The translations under genes were made by a program, and so were the position numbers. A stretch of 64,000 nt of DNA from NCBI RefSeq assembly GCF_000297775.1, contig NZ_JH815514.1, forward strand, positions 76,215 through 140,214. The letters run 5' to 3'. Of the stretch, positions 7,515 through 16,515 are shown one piece after another. The first letter of the stretch is position 1. Each line of letters opens with the position of its first letter. This DNA is from Sutterella wadsworthensis 2_1_59BFAA (GTDB lineage: Bacteria > Pseudomonadota > Gammaproteobacteria > Burkholderiales > Burkholderiaceae_F). The notes below the pieces were generated by a model. It was given only the letters and a program-made list of their open reading frames with translations, searched no databases and was not told the origin of the DNA.

Positions 7515-8414
7515 ATGCGCATTCTCGTTCCCGTTGACGGCAGTGAAAACAGCATGCACGCCGTGGAATTCATCGCCAGCCGCACCACGCTTCTCGGGAG
7601 CAATCCGGAAATCGAAGTCCTGAACGTTCAGCTTCCGCTTCCGGCACGCGCCTGCCGACTCGTCGGCCAGGACTCCCTGACCCGCTACTATGAAGACGAA
7701 GCCGCCAAGGTCTTCGAACCCGTGCGCGCCGAGCTCAACAAGGTCGGCTTCCAGGCAGGCGAGGCCTTCCTCGTCGGCGAAGCCTCCGACAGCATCGCGG
7801 CCGAAGCCGAAAAGTTCGGCGCCGACCTGATCGTCATGGGCTCCCGCGGCCAGACCGCTCTTCGCGGCCTCTTCTTCGGCTCCGTCTCGAACGGCGTCCT
7901 CGCCAAGTCCAAGTGCCCCGTCCTGATGCTGCGCGACAAGGCCGCGCCGCAGTCCGACGCTCTCAAGGTCGGCATCGCGGTCGACGGCTCCAAGTACGGC
8001 CGCGCCGCCGTGCGCTACGCCCTCAAGCACATCTCGCTCTTCGGCACGGGCGCACAGTTCTACCTCATCAACGTGGTGAGCGACTACGCCGGCGCCGTGA
8101 TGCCCGACATGGCCGGCATGGCCCTGCCCGCACTCTCCGAAGAGGAAGTGCTCGAACTGCAGAAGGACGAGTTCAATGAAGCCGTCGAGCCGCTGCGTCC
8201 GCTCTTTGCCAAGGCCGCCGTCGCGACCAAGGAAATCTGCCTCGTCGGCAACGCAGGCGACGAAATCGCCGCCTTCGCGAAGAAGAAGAAGCTCGACCTC
8301 GTGGTCATGGGCTCCCACGGCTACGGCCGCTTCAAGGCCGCCGTCATGGGCTCGACCGCAACCCGCATCGCCGCCACGGGCGACGTTCCGCTTTTGATCA
8401 TCCGTCAGGCCTGA
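7515..8414 (+). CDS. Tandem-domain universal stress protein (UspE-like)
   Basis: This 299-residue protein is made of two Usp domains. The first begins MRILVPVDGSENS and ends near PVLMLRD (about residue 148); the second begins LKVGIAVDGSKYG and ends PLLIIRQ. Each has a glycine loop (MGSRGQTALRGLFFGS and MGSHGYGRFKAAVMGS), though the spacing departs from the strict ATP-binding pattern. A strong ribosome site (AGGAGG) five bases before 7515 fixes the start. Double-Usp proteins fold as an internal pseudo-dimer and act in general stress protection. The gene stands alone with its own terminator. Confidence 0.9.
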   Translation: MRILVPVDGSENSMHAVEFIASRTTLLGSNPEIEVLNVQLPLPARACRLVGQDSLTRYYEDEAAKVFEPVRAELNKVGFQAGEAFLVGEASDSIAAEAEKFGADLIVMGSRGQTALRGLFFGSVSNGVLAKSKCPVLMLRDKAAPQSDALKVGIAVDGSKYGRAAVRYALKHISLFGTGAQFYLINVVSDYAGAVMPDMAGMALPALSEEEVLELQKDEFNEAVEPLRPLFAKAAVATKEICLVGNAGDEIAAFAKKKKLDLVVMGSHGYGRFKAAVMGSTATRIAATGDVPLLIIRQA

Positions 8415-8461
8415 CGGCCTGAGCGCAGCGGGCGGTTCCTGCAGGATGCCACCCGCCGCTG

Positions 8462-8493
8462 AAGATAGCCGGCCTCTGGCCGGCTATCTTTTT
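8462..8493 (+). terminator. Terminator of the tandem stress-protein gene
   Basis: A perfect 13-bp stem (AAGATAGCCGGCC with GGCCGGCTATCTT) with a 3-base loop is followed by further T residues, about 50 bp after the stop codon. Confidence 0.9.
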
Positions 8494-8654
8494 CCACCGG
8501 CATACGCCCTGGAGCACCTGCAACACAGGCATTTCGACGAACGGCACGCCTGACCATCCCCGATTTGCGGGATGTCGTAGAATACCTGCATGTTCCGCCG
8601 GGCAGCGTCTCAGCCGCCCGGCGCCCCACCTCTGCGACCCTGACAAATCCAAAG

Positions 8655-9518
8655 ATGATTACTCTCACCGAAGAACAGTTGAGTTCTAGCGGCACGACCG
8701 CCGCGGGCAAGGACTCCAAGAAGTCGCCCGCTTCCTCCGGCCGCAGGCTCGACACCTCCGACCTCCAGGAGGGCAGGGGCGGCCGCCGTTATGTCAACGG
8801 CACGTTCCCCCGCGAACAGGACCGCGACTCCAAGTTTTCGAGCTCCGCTCCCTCAAGTCGCATCCGCGTGCTGATCGCCGCGAACAGCAAGACGGAAGCC
8901 CGCTCCCTGAGCGCCATGCTCTCGGACCGCAACGAGTTCATGGTCGTCGGCACCGCCACGACCTTCAACGAGCTTGACGCCACGCTGCACCTGCGCACCG
9001 ACGTCGACGTGCTCGTCACCGACGTCGAACTCGGCGGCGCCACGGTCTTCCCCATCGTCGAAAAGGCTGTCACGCTCCGCCCGAACCTCAACGTGCTCTG
9101 CTACACGAACCGCAGCGAGCCGAACTTCATCATGAACGCCATCCGTGCGGGTGCGCTCGGCTACGTGCTACGCAACTCCCAGGAAAGCCTGGACAACTGC
9201 GTGCGCCTCATCAACGGCGGCGGATCCCCGATGTCCCCCGCCGTGACCCGCCACGTCCTGCGCGCCATGCAGATGAAGAAGAACTCCGAGCCGCTCGTGG
9301 CCGCCACGAACGACGCGCCCGACATCTCCACCCGCGAGCGCGAGATTCTCGAGCTTCTGGCCAAGGGCATTCCGTTCGCCGAAATCGGCACGATCCTCAT
9401 GATCTCGCCGCACACCGTGACTGCACACATCAAGAAGATCTACCGCAAGCTTCAGGTCCACTCCCGCGGCGAAGCGGTCTACGAGGCCAGAGCCCTCAAC
9501 CTGATCAGCGACAGCTGA
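8655..9518 (+). CDS. LuxR/NarL-family response regulator with an atypical receiver
   Basis: Measured from ATG 8655 (287 residues). Residues 1-68 are a Ser/Lys/Gly-rich, probably disordered leader. Residues 69-185 form a receiver-like domain with Asp123 (LVTDVEL) at the phosphoacceptor position. The acidic metal-binding pair, normally ADD, reads AAN (75-77), and the usual Lys near the end is Arg (GYVLR). Residues ~224-285 are a clear LuxR DNA-binding domain (STREREILELLAKG, then SPHTVTAHIKKIYRKL). No histidine kinase is adjacent, so it is an orphan. A TAGAAT -10-like box lies at 8578. A longer frame from 8565 is open, but its first 30 residues look non-coding. Confidence 0.88.
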   Translation: MITLTEEQLSSSGTTAAGKDSKKSPASSGRRLDTSDLQEGRGGRRYVNGTFPREQDRDSKFSSSAPSSRIRVLIAANSKTEARSLSAMLSDRNEFMVVGTATTFNELDATLHLRTDVDVLVTDVELGGATVFPIVEKAVTLRPNLNVLCYTNRSEPNFIMNAIRAGALGYVLRNSQESLDNCVRLINGGGSPMSPAVTRHVLRAMQMKKNSEPLVAATNDAPDISTREREILELLAKGIPFAEIGTILMISPHTVTAHIKKIYRKLQVHSRGEAVYEARALNLISDS

Positions 9519-9532
9519 CGACGGGCTCCATA

Positions 9533-9580
9533 CGAAAGGAGGCCGGCGTGCCAAATGCACGCCGACCTCCTTTCGTTTCA
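9533..9580 (+). terminator. Long hairpin terminator between the LuxR gene and moaC
   Basis: A 19-bp stem (9533-9551 with 9557-9575, one mismatch) with a 5-base loop lies between two convergent genes, 15 bp past the regulator's stop and 24 bp past that of moaC. It ends in TTTCGTTT on the plus strand, so it can serve both directions. Confidence 0.8.
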
Positions 9581-9598
9581 GTCAGGGAAAAAGCCGCC

Positions 9599-10081
9599 TC
9601 AGGCCCTTTCAGCCGTCCAGCGGCCCGACTTACCGCCGTCCTTCTCGAGAAGGCGTATGTCGGTCATCACCATGCCTCGGTCGACGGCCTTGCACATGTC
9701 GTAGATCGTGAGCAGGCCGACCTGCACGGCCGTGAGCGACTCCATCTCGACGCCCGTCTTGCCGTAGCATTCGCAGCGGGCCGTGCACGTCACGGCGTGC
9801 GTCTTCTCGTCAAGCTCGAAGTCGACCGCCACGCGGGTGAGTCCGATCGGATGGCAGAGCGGCACGAGATCCGACGTGCGCTTGCTGGCCATGATGGCCG
9901 CCACGCGCGCAATGCCGATCACGTCGCCCTTCTTGGCCGTACCACCCGCGACGAGCTCGAACGTGGCGGGCTGCATGTGGATGCGGCCGCAGGCCACTGC
10001 GATTCGGTGCGTCTCGGACTTCTCGCCGACGTTGACCATATGGGCCTGACCGGCCTCGTCAAAGTGTGTCAGTTCGCTCAT
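9599..10081 (-). CDS. moaC: Cyclic pyranopterin monophosphate synthase MoaC
   Basis: This 160-residue enzyme takes 3',8-cyclo-7,8-dihydro-GTP (the MoaA product) to cyclic pyranopterin monophosphate in molybdenum-cofactor synthesis. The family marks [24 protein letters not shown] and [13 protein letters not shown] are all present, including the catalytic Asp/Lys region near the end (YDMCKAVD). The start at 10081 ([16 protein letters not shown]) is the normal MoaC N-terminus; a longer open frame adds an unrelated basic leader. No other moa or moe genes lie in the window, so the pathway is dispersed here. Confidence 0.95.
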   Translation of the reverse strand: MSELTHFDEAGQAHMVNVGEKSETHRIAVACGRIHMQPATFELVAGGTAKKGDVIGIARVAAIMASKRTSDLVPLCHPIGLTRVAVDFELDEKTHAVTCTARCECYGKTGVEMESLTAVQVGLLTIYDMCKAVDRGMVMTDIRLLEKDGGKSGRWTAERA

Positions 10082-10228
10082 TTTCGTTACCTTTGATCCT
10101 GTAAGGCGCCCGAAAGCGGGGCTCCGGGCGCGTCCGCCCATTATGATAGCGGTCGGGACCTCCATTTTGTCTGCACGATGCGCAGGCGCGGCGCACACTG
10201 TCCGCTCCTCCACCCCAAAGGAATTTCG

Positions 10229-11728
10229 ATGAACTTCAAAGCGTGGGTACTTCTCGTCTCGGCCATGACGACCGCATGCCTGCCCGGCACGGCACTGTCG
10301 GCAGGCCAGACGCCGCTCGACCTCAACCTGCCGAGTCTGGGCACCGTCGCAGGCGCCGAGCTCTCACCCGCCGACGAATACGCTCTCGGCGCGCAGATCA
10401 TGCGGCAGGTTCGAGCCGACCCCACCTACATGTCGGACCCCGAAACGAGCGAATACCTCAACAGGCTCGGCTACCAGCTCGTCAGCAACGCGAACACCTA
10501 CACCTACCAGTTCTTCTTCTTTCCCATCCGGGACGCAACGCTCAACGCCTTCGCGCTTCCGGGCGGCTACATCGCCGTGCACACGGGCACCATCATCAAC
10601 GCTCAGAACGAAAGCGAGCTTGCAGGCGTCATGGGCCATGAAATCGGCCACGTCTCCCAACGCCACATCGCGCGCATGATCGAGGCCCAGAAGGGGAACA
10701 TGGCCCTCACAATCGGTTCCATGCTTCTGGCCATTCTCGCCGCACGAGCGGGCGGAAATTCGGGCGGTCACGCCGCCGCGGCCGTCGCCATGGGCTCCCA
10801 GGCCGCCATGATCCAGTCCCAGCTCAACTACTCGAGAGACGCCGAACGAGAGGCCGACCGCGTGGGTCTGCAGACCCTCTACAACGCAGGCTTCGACCCC
10901 AAGGGCATGGAGAGCTTCTTCGAGCGCCTCCATTCGAGCAACCGCTTCTACGAATCGGCCGCCCCCGCCTACCTCTCCACCCATCCGCTCACCGTCGAGC
11001 GAATGGCCGACATGGAGAACCGCACCCGCAGCATCCCGCCGCGCCTGCACCGCGACAGCCTCGACTTCAAGCTGATCCAGGCGCGCCTTGAGGTGCTGCA
11101 GGAGACGCGCCACGACGGCTGGTACAAGGTCAGGAAGGAATTCCAGCGCCGCCTCAAGACCTCCTCGGGCGTCAATGAGGCCGTGCTTCACTACGGCCTC
11201 TCGGTGGCGGCCCAGAAGCTGCACGAACCCGACGAGGCCCTCGTCGAGGCGCGCCTCGCCATGAAGGCGGGCAAGAGCGCCATTCTCGTGCGCAATCTCA
11301 CGCGCACCGAGTACGACGCCGCCCGCACCGCCGCCGACAAGAGAAAGGCCGTCGAGGACGCCCGCAGCGCCGTCGATCGCTTTCCGCTCTCCACGATGAT
11401 TGCGGAAAACTACGTCGACCTCCTCTACAGCCAGAACGAGCATCAGAAGCTCATCAACTTCCTGCGCAGCAACACCGCGATAAGCCAGGAGAGCTCCAAC
11501 TACCATGCACTCCTCGCACGCTCCTACGAAAAGCTCGGCAAGAAGAGCCTCCAGTACCTGCACACGGGCGAGATGTACGCGCTCTATGGCTCCACCGAGG
11601 CGGCCGTCTACCAGATGACGCTCGGGCAGAAGGCCGCCGACGGCGACTTCTACACCATGAGCCAGATCGACGCACGCCTGCGCGAACTGCGCGAGCAGCT
11701 CCTCATCGAGAAGGAGCGCGCCAAGTGA
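10229..11728 (+). CDS. bepA: Periplasmic M48 metalloprotease, BepA (YfgC)-like
   Basis: This 499-residue protein has a cleavable signal peptide (hydrophobic [19 protein letters not shown]). The M48 zinc protease motif is [12 protein letters not shown], with the third ligand Glu in [12 protein letters not shown]. An Ala-rich membrane-apposed segment lies between them, and the C-terminal half is made of TPR-like helices. This matches BepA, which degrades stalled LptD and assists its assembly at the BAM complex. LptD and SurA are both encoded later in this window. AAAGGA ahead of 10229 supports the start. Confidence 0.88.
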   Translation: MNFKAWVLLVSAMTTACLPGTALSAGQTPLDLNLPSLGTVAGAELSPADEYALGAQIMRQVRADPTYMSDPETSEYLNRLGYQLVSNANTYTYQFFFFPIRDATLNAFALPGGYIAVHTGTIINAQNESELAGVMGHEIGHVSQRHIARMIEAQKGNMALTIGSMLLAILAARAGGNSGGHAAAAVAMGSQAAMIQSQLNYSRDAEREADRVGLQTLYNAGFDPKGMESFFERLHSSNRFYESAAPAYLSTHPLTVERMADMENRTRSIPPRLHRDSLDFKLIQARLEVLQETRHDGWYKVRKEFQRRLKTSSGVNEAVLHYGLSVAAQKLHEPDEALVEARLAMKAGKSAILVRNLTRTEYDAARTAADKRKAVEDARSAVDRFPLSTMIAENYVDLLYSQNEHQKLINFLRSNTAISQESSNYHALLARSYEKLGKKSLQYLHTGEMYALYGSTEAAVYQMTLGQKAADGDFYTMSQIDARLRELREQLLIEKERAK

Positions 11729-11783
11729 TAGGCCCCGCAGGCGCCTGCATCAGGGCCCGAAAGCGTGCGAAAATACCGCAACC

Positions 11784-11815
11784 GCCTTCCCCGAGGGGAA
11801 GGCTCAACCGTTTTT
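11784..11815 (+). terminator. Probable terminator of bepA
   Basis: The hairpin GCCTTCCC / GGGAAGGC (11784-11803) has a run of five T residues a few bases later. It lies 55 bp after the bepA stop and 20 bp before the next start, so it could also act as a leader structure of the reductase gene. Confidence 0.5.
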
Positions 11816-11834
11816 ACCCATTCGAAACAGAATC

Positions 11835-12920
11835 ATGGCTATTGAAGACTATATGACCGTTGCCGAGCCCACCGATGAGCTCATTGAAACCGATGCCGTC
11901 GTCGTGGGCGCCGGTCCCGTCGGCCTCTTCCAGGTGTTCGAGCTCGGCCTGCTCGAAATCAAGTGCCACGTCATCGACTCGCTTCGCAACGTCGGCGGCC
12001 AGTGCATGGAGCTCTATCCGACGAAGCCCATCTACGACATTCCCGCCGTTCCCGTCTGCTCCTCCTACGAGCTCACAGAAAACCTCCTCAAGCAGAACCA
12101 TCACTTCGGCCCCGTCTTCCACCTCGGCCAAGAAGTCACCCGCGTTGAAAAGCAGGAGGACGGCCGCTTCTACGTCGAGACGAGCACCGGCACCCGCTTC
12201 ATGACCAAGGTCGTGATCATCGCCGCCGGCGTCGGCTCCTTCCAGCCGCGTCCGCTCCGCGTCAAGGGCATCGAGAAGTTCGAGGGCACGCAGCTTCACT
12301 ACAGCTGCAAGGATCCCTCCGTCTTTGAAGGCAAGAACGTCGTCATCTGCGGCGGCGGCGACTCCGCCCTCGACTGGACGCTCAACCTCGTGGGCCGCGC
12401 CGAAAGCGTCGTACTCGTTCACCGCCGCGACGGCTTCCGCGCCCAAGCCGCCTCCGTCGCCAAGATGAAGGAACTGTGCGAGAACTGGGAGATGCAGTTC
12501 GAAGTGGGCCAGGTCACGGGCTTCAACGAAGCCGACGGCAAGCTCACCGAAGTGCTCGTCGCGGGCGCCGACGGCGTCACGCGCCGCATCCCGCTCGACC
12601 ATCTGCTCGTCTTCTTCGGTCTGCAGCCCAAGCTCGGCCCGATCGAGAACTGGGGCCTCGAGCTCGACCGCAAGCAGATCGTCGTCGACACCGCCCGCTT
12701 TGAGACGAACATCCCGGGCATCTTCGCCGTGGGCGACATCAACACCTACCCCGGCAAGAAGAAGCTCATCCTCTCCGGCTTCCACGAATGCGCCCTCGCC
12801 GCCTTCGCGGCCTGCGACTACGTCTTCCCGGAAAAGCGCGTGTTCCTGCAGTACACGACCACGTCGCCGAAGCTCCACAAGGTACTCGGCGTCGAGACGC
12901 CGAACTTTGACGAAGACTGA
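11835..12920 (+). CDS. Ferredoxin--NADP(+) reductase, thioredoxin-reductase-like type
   Basis: This 361-residue flavoprotein has an FAD motif GAGPVGL near residue 27, a NAD(P)-binding motif [10 protein letters not shown] near residue 173, and a C-terminal FAD contact [17 protein letters not shown]. It lacks the CxxC redox pair of true thioredoxin reductases. This places it in the FNR type-2 group (YumC-like), common in Betaproteobacteria, which passes electrons between NADPH and ferredoxin or flavodoxin. It runs convergently towards mrp/apbC, with its terminator between. The start lacks a strong ribosome site. Confidence 0.92.
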   Translation: MAIEDYMTVAEPTDELIETDAVVVGAGPVGLFQVFELGLLEIKCHVIDSLRNVGGQCMELYPTKPIYDIPAVPVCSSYELTENLLKQNHHFGPVFHLGQEVTRVEKQEDGRFYVETSTGTRFMTKVVIIAAGVGSFQPRPLRVKGIEKFEGTQLHYSCKDPSVFEGKNVVICGGGDSALDWTLNLVGRAESVVLVHRRDGFRAQAASVAKMKELCENWEMQFEVGQVTGFNEADGKLTEVLVAGADGVTRRIPLDHLLVFFGLQPKLGPIENWGLELDRKQIVVDTARFETNIPGIFAVGDINTYPGKKKLILSGFHECALAAFAACDYVFPEKRVFLQYTTTSPKLHKVLGVETPNFDED

Positions 12921-12949
12921 TCGTCTTTGAGTCCAAGGACTCCATGGAC

Positions 12950-12987
12950 AGAGGGGACGGCCCTGCGGCCGTCCCCTCTTGCTTTTT
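12950..12987 (+). terminator. Terminator of the ferredoxin-NADP reductase gene
   Basis: A perfect 13-bp stem (AGAGGGGACGGCC with GGCCGTCCCCTCT, 12950-12979) with a 4-base loop is followed by TGCTTTTTC. Confidence 0.92.
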
Positions 12988-13039
12988 CGCCTGCGAAGAC
13001 CCGCGCTCAACGTGGGCCTTCGACGCCGTTTTCTTTCGA

Positions 13040-14128
13040 TCAGTCGTTCACGACGCGGATGCCGGGCATCTTGGCCGTGTAGTCCTTCGTGATGCGGGCG
13101 AGAGCGCCGGCGACCTTCATCGCCATCTCGCGGTACATCAGGGCCTCCTTGCCGTCGGGCTCGGCGGCGACCGTGGGCAGGCCGCTGTCGGCCTGTTCGC
13201 GGATCTTGGCCGAAAGCGGAAGCTCGCCGAGAAGCGGCACACCGTACTGCTCGCTCATGCGCTTGGCGCCGCCTTCACCGAAGATGTGCTCGACTTCGCC
13301 GCAGTGCGGGCAGATGAAGACGGACATGTTCTCGATGATGCCGAGGATGGGCACATTCACCTTCTGGAACATGCGCAGGCCCTTCTTGGCGTCGATGAGC
13401 GCGATGTCCTGCGGGGTCGTCACGACGACGGCGCCCGTGAGCGGCACCTGCTGCGAGAGCGTGAGCTGGATGTCGCCCGTTCCCGGAGGCATGTCGACGA
13501 TCAGGTAGTCGAGGTCGTGCCAGTTCGTCTGGGTGATGAGCTGCTGCAGGGCGCCTGCGGCCATCGGGCCGCGCCAGATCATCGGATCGTCCTCCTCGAT
13601 CATGAAGCCGATCGAGTTGATCTGCAGGCCGAGGGATTCCATCGGCTCCATCGTCTTGCCGTCGGCGCTCACGGGCTGGCCGGAGGCGCCGAGCATCTTG
13701 GGCTGGGACGGACCGTAAATGTCCGCATCAAGCACGCCGACGCGGGCGCCTTCGTGCGCAAGCGCGAGCGCGAGGTTGGCGGAGACCGTGGACTTGCCGA
13801 CGCCGCCCTTACCGGAGCTCACCGCAATGATATTCTTGACGCCGGGCATGACGCGAAGCGTGCCCTGCACCTTGTGCGCGATGATGTTCTGCGTGACGCT
13901 CACCTCAACGGAGGCGGCACCTGCGGCGCGGACGGCCTCGCCCACGGCCTGACCGACGGCTTCGGCACGGTGCTTGGCGGGATAGCCGAGCTCAATGAAC
14001 ACCTTGACGTTGCCGTTCTCGTCGGTTTCGGCGCTCTTGAACATCTTGCCGGACACGTAGTCGGTGCCGGTGACAGGGTCGATCAGCGCGGAAAGGGCGC
14101 TCTTGATCGCTTCCGTGGAAATGGTCAT
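13040..14128 (-). CDS. apbC: Iron-sulfur cluster carrier protein Mrp/ApbC
   Basis: This 362-residue protein has an N-terminal DUF59/MIP18-like domain (~1-90), then a MinD/Mrp P-loop domain with the deviant Walker A SGKGGVGKST. CPHCG further on gives the CxxC pair that holds a bridging [4Fe-4S] cluster in the dimer. ApbC/Mrp delivers clusters to target apoenzymes. A clear ribosome site (GGAGAAG) precedes the ATG. It is divergent from metG across 198 bp, a pairing also found in E. coli, where mrp and metG are divergent neighbours. Confidence 0.95.
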   Translation of the reverse strand: MTISTEAIKSALSALIDPVTGTDYVSGKMFKSAETDENGNVKVFIELGYPAKHRAEAVGQAVGEAVRAAGAASVEVSVTQNIIAHKVQGTLRVMPGVKNIIAVSSGKGGVGKSTVSANLALALAHEGARVGVLDADIYGPSQPKMLGASGQPVSADGKTMEPMESLGLQINSIGFMIEEDDPMIWRGPMAAGALQQLITQTNWHDLDYLIVDMPPGTGDIQLTLSQQVPLTGAVVVTTPQDIALIDAKKGLRMFQKVNVPILGIIENMSVFICPHCGEVEHIFGEGGAKRMSEQYGVPLLGELPLSAKIREQADSGLPTVAAEPDGKEALMYREMAMKVAGALARITKDYTAKMPGIRVVND

Positions 14129-14326
14129 GGGATTCTTCTCCGTTGATGTCCGCGCGCATCGCGCGTGTGGTTATGCGGATTTTACGCGCCGATCCTTTGA
14201 TTTTCCTGAAAAGGCCCGGATTGGAAAGGCTCTCCAAGCCCCCTCGGGTTTTCGCTACGCTAAAATAACTGATTGCTTCGGTTTTTCCGAAGCGCCCTTC
14301 ATTTCAACTTCGGATTTAACACGACG

Positions 14327-16384
14327 ATGAGTCAGCGCAATCTTTTTGTTACGACCGCCTTGCCTTACGCGAACGGCGCCTTCCACATGGGCCACATCAT
14401 GGAGTACATCCAGGCTGACATCTGGGTGCGTCACGAGCGCATGTCCGGCAACAAGGTCCACTTCGTCGGCGCCGACGACGTGCACGGCGCGCCGATCATG
14501 ATTGCCGCCCAGAAGCGCGGCATCACGCCGCAGGCCTTCGTCGCCGAAATCGCCGCAGGCCGCAAGCAGTACCTCGACGGCTTCCACATCAGCTTCGACA
14601 ACTGGCACAGCACCGATGCCGTTGAAAACCACGAGCTCAGCCAGGACATCTACCGCCGCCTCGTCGCCGCCGGTCTCATCTACACGAAGGAGATCGAGCA
14701 GTACTACGACACGGTCAAGGGCATGTTCCTCGCCGACCGCTTCATCAAGGGCACGTGTCCGCGCTGCGGCGCGACCGACCAGTACGGCGACAACTGCGAA
14801 AAGTGTTCCGCCGTCTACTCCCCGATGGAAGTCGTGAACCCGTACTCCACGCTTTCGGGCTCCCGTCCGGAAATCCGCAAGTCCACGCACTACTTCTTCA
14901 AGCTCTCCGACCCGCAGTGCGTCCAGTTCCTCCGCGACTGGACCAACGGCAAAGGCAAGGACGGCCTGCCGCGCGTGCAGCAGGAGGTCCTCGCCAAGGA
15001 CAGCGAATGGCTCGGCAAGGACGGCAACCTCTCAGACTGGGACATCTCCCGCGACGAACCGTACTTCGGCATCGCCATTCCCGACGCTCCGGGCAAGTAC
15101 TTCTACGTCTGGCTTGACGCCCCCGTCGGCTACCTCGCCTCGCTCAAGAACTACTGCGACAAGCAGGGCCTCGACTTCGAAGGCATCCTCTCCGACGAAA
15201 AGACGGAGCAGATCCACTTCATCGGCAAGGACATCATCTACTTCCACACGCTCTTCTGGCCCGCCATGCTGCACTTTGCCGGCAAGCCCTTCCGCGTGCC
15301 CGATCACGTCAACGCCCACGGCTTCATGACCGTCAACGGCGAGAAGATGTCCAAGAGCCGCGGCACCGGCATCTCGCCGCTGCAGTACCTCGAGCTCGGC
15401 ATGGACGCCGAATGGCTCCGCTACTACCTTGCCGCCAAGATGAACTCCCGCGTCGAGGACGTCGACTTCACGAAGTCCGACTTCGCCCAGCGCGTCAACT
15501 CCGACCTGATCGGCAAGTACGTCAACATCGCCAGCCGCGCCGCGGGCTTCATCTTCAAGAAGTTCGAGGGCCGCGTCGACGATTCCGCCATGCAGGATCC
15601 GCTGCTTGAAGCCATCCGCAGCCGCGCCGAGGAAGTCAAGGGCTTCTTCGAAATCCGCGAGTTCGCCCGCGCCACGCGCCTCGTAATGGAGCTCGCCGAC
15701 AAGATCAACGAGTTCGTCGATCAGGAAAAGCCGTGGGAGCTCGCCAAGAACCCCGAGGCCAGGGCCGAACTGCACCGCGTCTCCTCGATCGCCCTCGAAG
15801 GCTTCCGCCTGCTCACGCTCTACCTCAAGCCCGTGCTGCCCGCCACGGCCACCCGCGTCGAGGACTTCCTCTCGATCGAACCTCTCACCTGGGCGAGCGT
15901 CTCCGTGCCGCTCTCCTCCGCGAGCCCGATCAAGGCCTTCAAGCACCTGATGCAGCGCGTCGACATGGAAAAGCAGCTTGACGTCCTCGTCCCCGAAAAG
16001 GCTCCCGAGCCCGAACCCGTCCTGCCCGGCGGCGAAGCCATCGCTCCCGAGTGCACGATCGACGACTTCACGAAGATCGACCTGCGCGTCGCCAAGATCG
16101 TCAAGTGCGAGCCCGTCGAAGGCTCCACGAAGCTTCTGCGCCTCACGCTCGATCTGGGCGAAGGCCGCACCCGCAACGTCTTCTCCGGCATTGCAAGCGC
16201 CTACAAGCCCGAGCAGCTCGAAGGCCGCATGACGGTCGTGATCGCCAACCTCGCCCCGCGCAAAATGCGCTTCGGCGTCTCCGAAGGCATGGTTCTCGCC
16301 GCCTCCGACGCCGCCGACAAGTCGCTCGGCCTCTTCGTGCTCGAACCGCACTCCGGCGCTATTCCCGGCATGCGCATCCGATAA
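14327..16384 (+). CDS. metG: Methionyl-tRNA synthetase
   Basis: This 685-residue class I synthetase starts [17 protein letters not shown]. It has the HIGH-equivalent HMGH, a four-Cys zinc knuckle ([17 protein letters not shown]), and KMSKS in [11 protein letters not shown]. The last ~110 residues are a tRNA-binding EMAP/Trbp111-type domain ([18 protein letters not shown]), which dimerises the enzyme. It charges Met onto both initiator and elongator tRNA. The start was placed at this ATG because the family N-terminus begins here. A TAAAAT box lies ~60 bp upstream, without a clear -35. Confidence 0.97.
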   Translation: MSQRNLFVTTALPYANGAFHMGHIMEYIQADIWVRHERMSGNKVHFVGADDVHGAPIMIAAQKRGITPQAFVAEIAAGRKQYLDGFHISFDNWHSTDAVENHELSQDIYRRLVAAGLIYTKEIEQYYDTVKGMFLADRFIKGTCPRCGATDQYGDNCEKCSAVYSPMEVVNPYSTLSGSRPEIRKSTHYFFKLSDPQCVQFLRDWTNGKGKDGLPRVQQEVLAKDSEWLGKDGNLSDWDISRDEPYFGIAIPDAPGKYFYVWLDAPVGYLASLKNYCDKQGLDFEGILSDEKTEQIHFIGKDIIYFHTLFWPAMLHFAGKPFRVPDHVNAHGFMTVNGEKMSKSRGTGISPLQYLELGMDAEWLRYYLAAKMNSRVEDVDFTKSDFAQRVNSDLIGKYVNIASRAAGFIFKKFEGRVDDSAMQDPLLEAIRSRAEEVKGFFEIREFARATRLVMELADKINEFVDQEKPWELAKNPEARAELHRVSSIALEGFRLLTLYLKPVLPATATRVEDFLSIEPLTWASVSVPLSSASPIKAFKHLMQRVDMEKQLDVLVPEKAPEPEPVLPGGEAIAPECTIDDFTKIDLRVAKIVKCEPVEGSTKLLRLTLDLGEGRTRNVFSGIASAYKPEQLEGRMTVVIANLAPRKMRFGVSEGMVLAASDAADKSLGLFVLEPHSGAIPGMRIR

Positions 16385-16439
16385 GATCGACTTATTTGCG
16401 CAATAGGCCTGATTTTTTGGCCATTGCTTGCGATTGAGC

Positions 16440-16475
16440 AAAGGCATCCTCTTCCTAAGGAGGATGCCTTTTCTT
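16440..16475 (+). terminator. Terminator of metG
   Basis: An 11-bp stem (AAAGGCATCCT with AGGATGCCTTT) is followed by TCTT, 55 bp past the metG stop and 40 bp before the transporter start. Confidence 0.85.
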
Positions 16476-16515
16476 ACAATTAGACGTTTTTCCCTCACCT
16501 CATCCGGTTTTCGAC

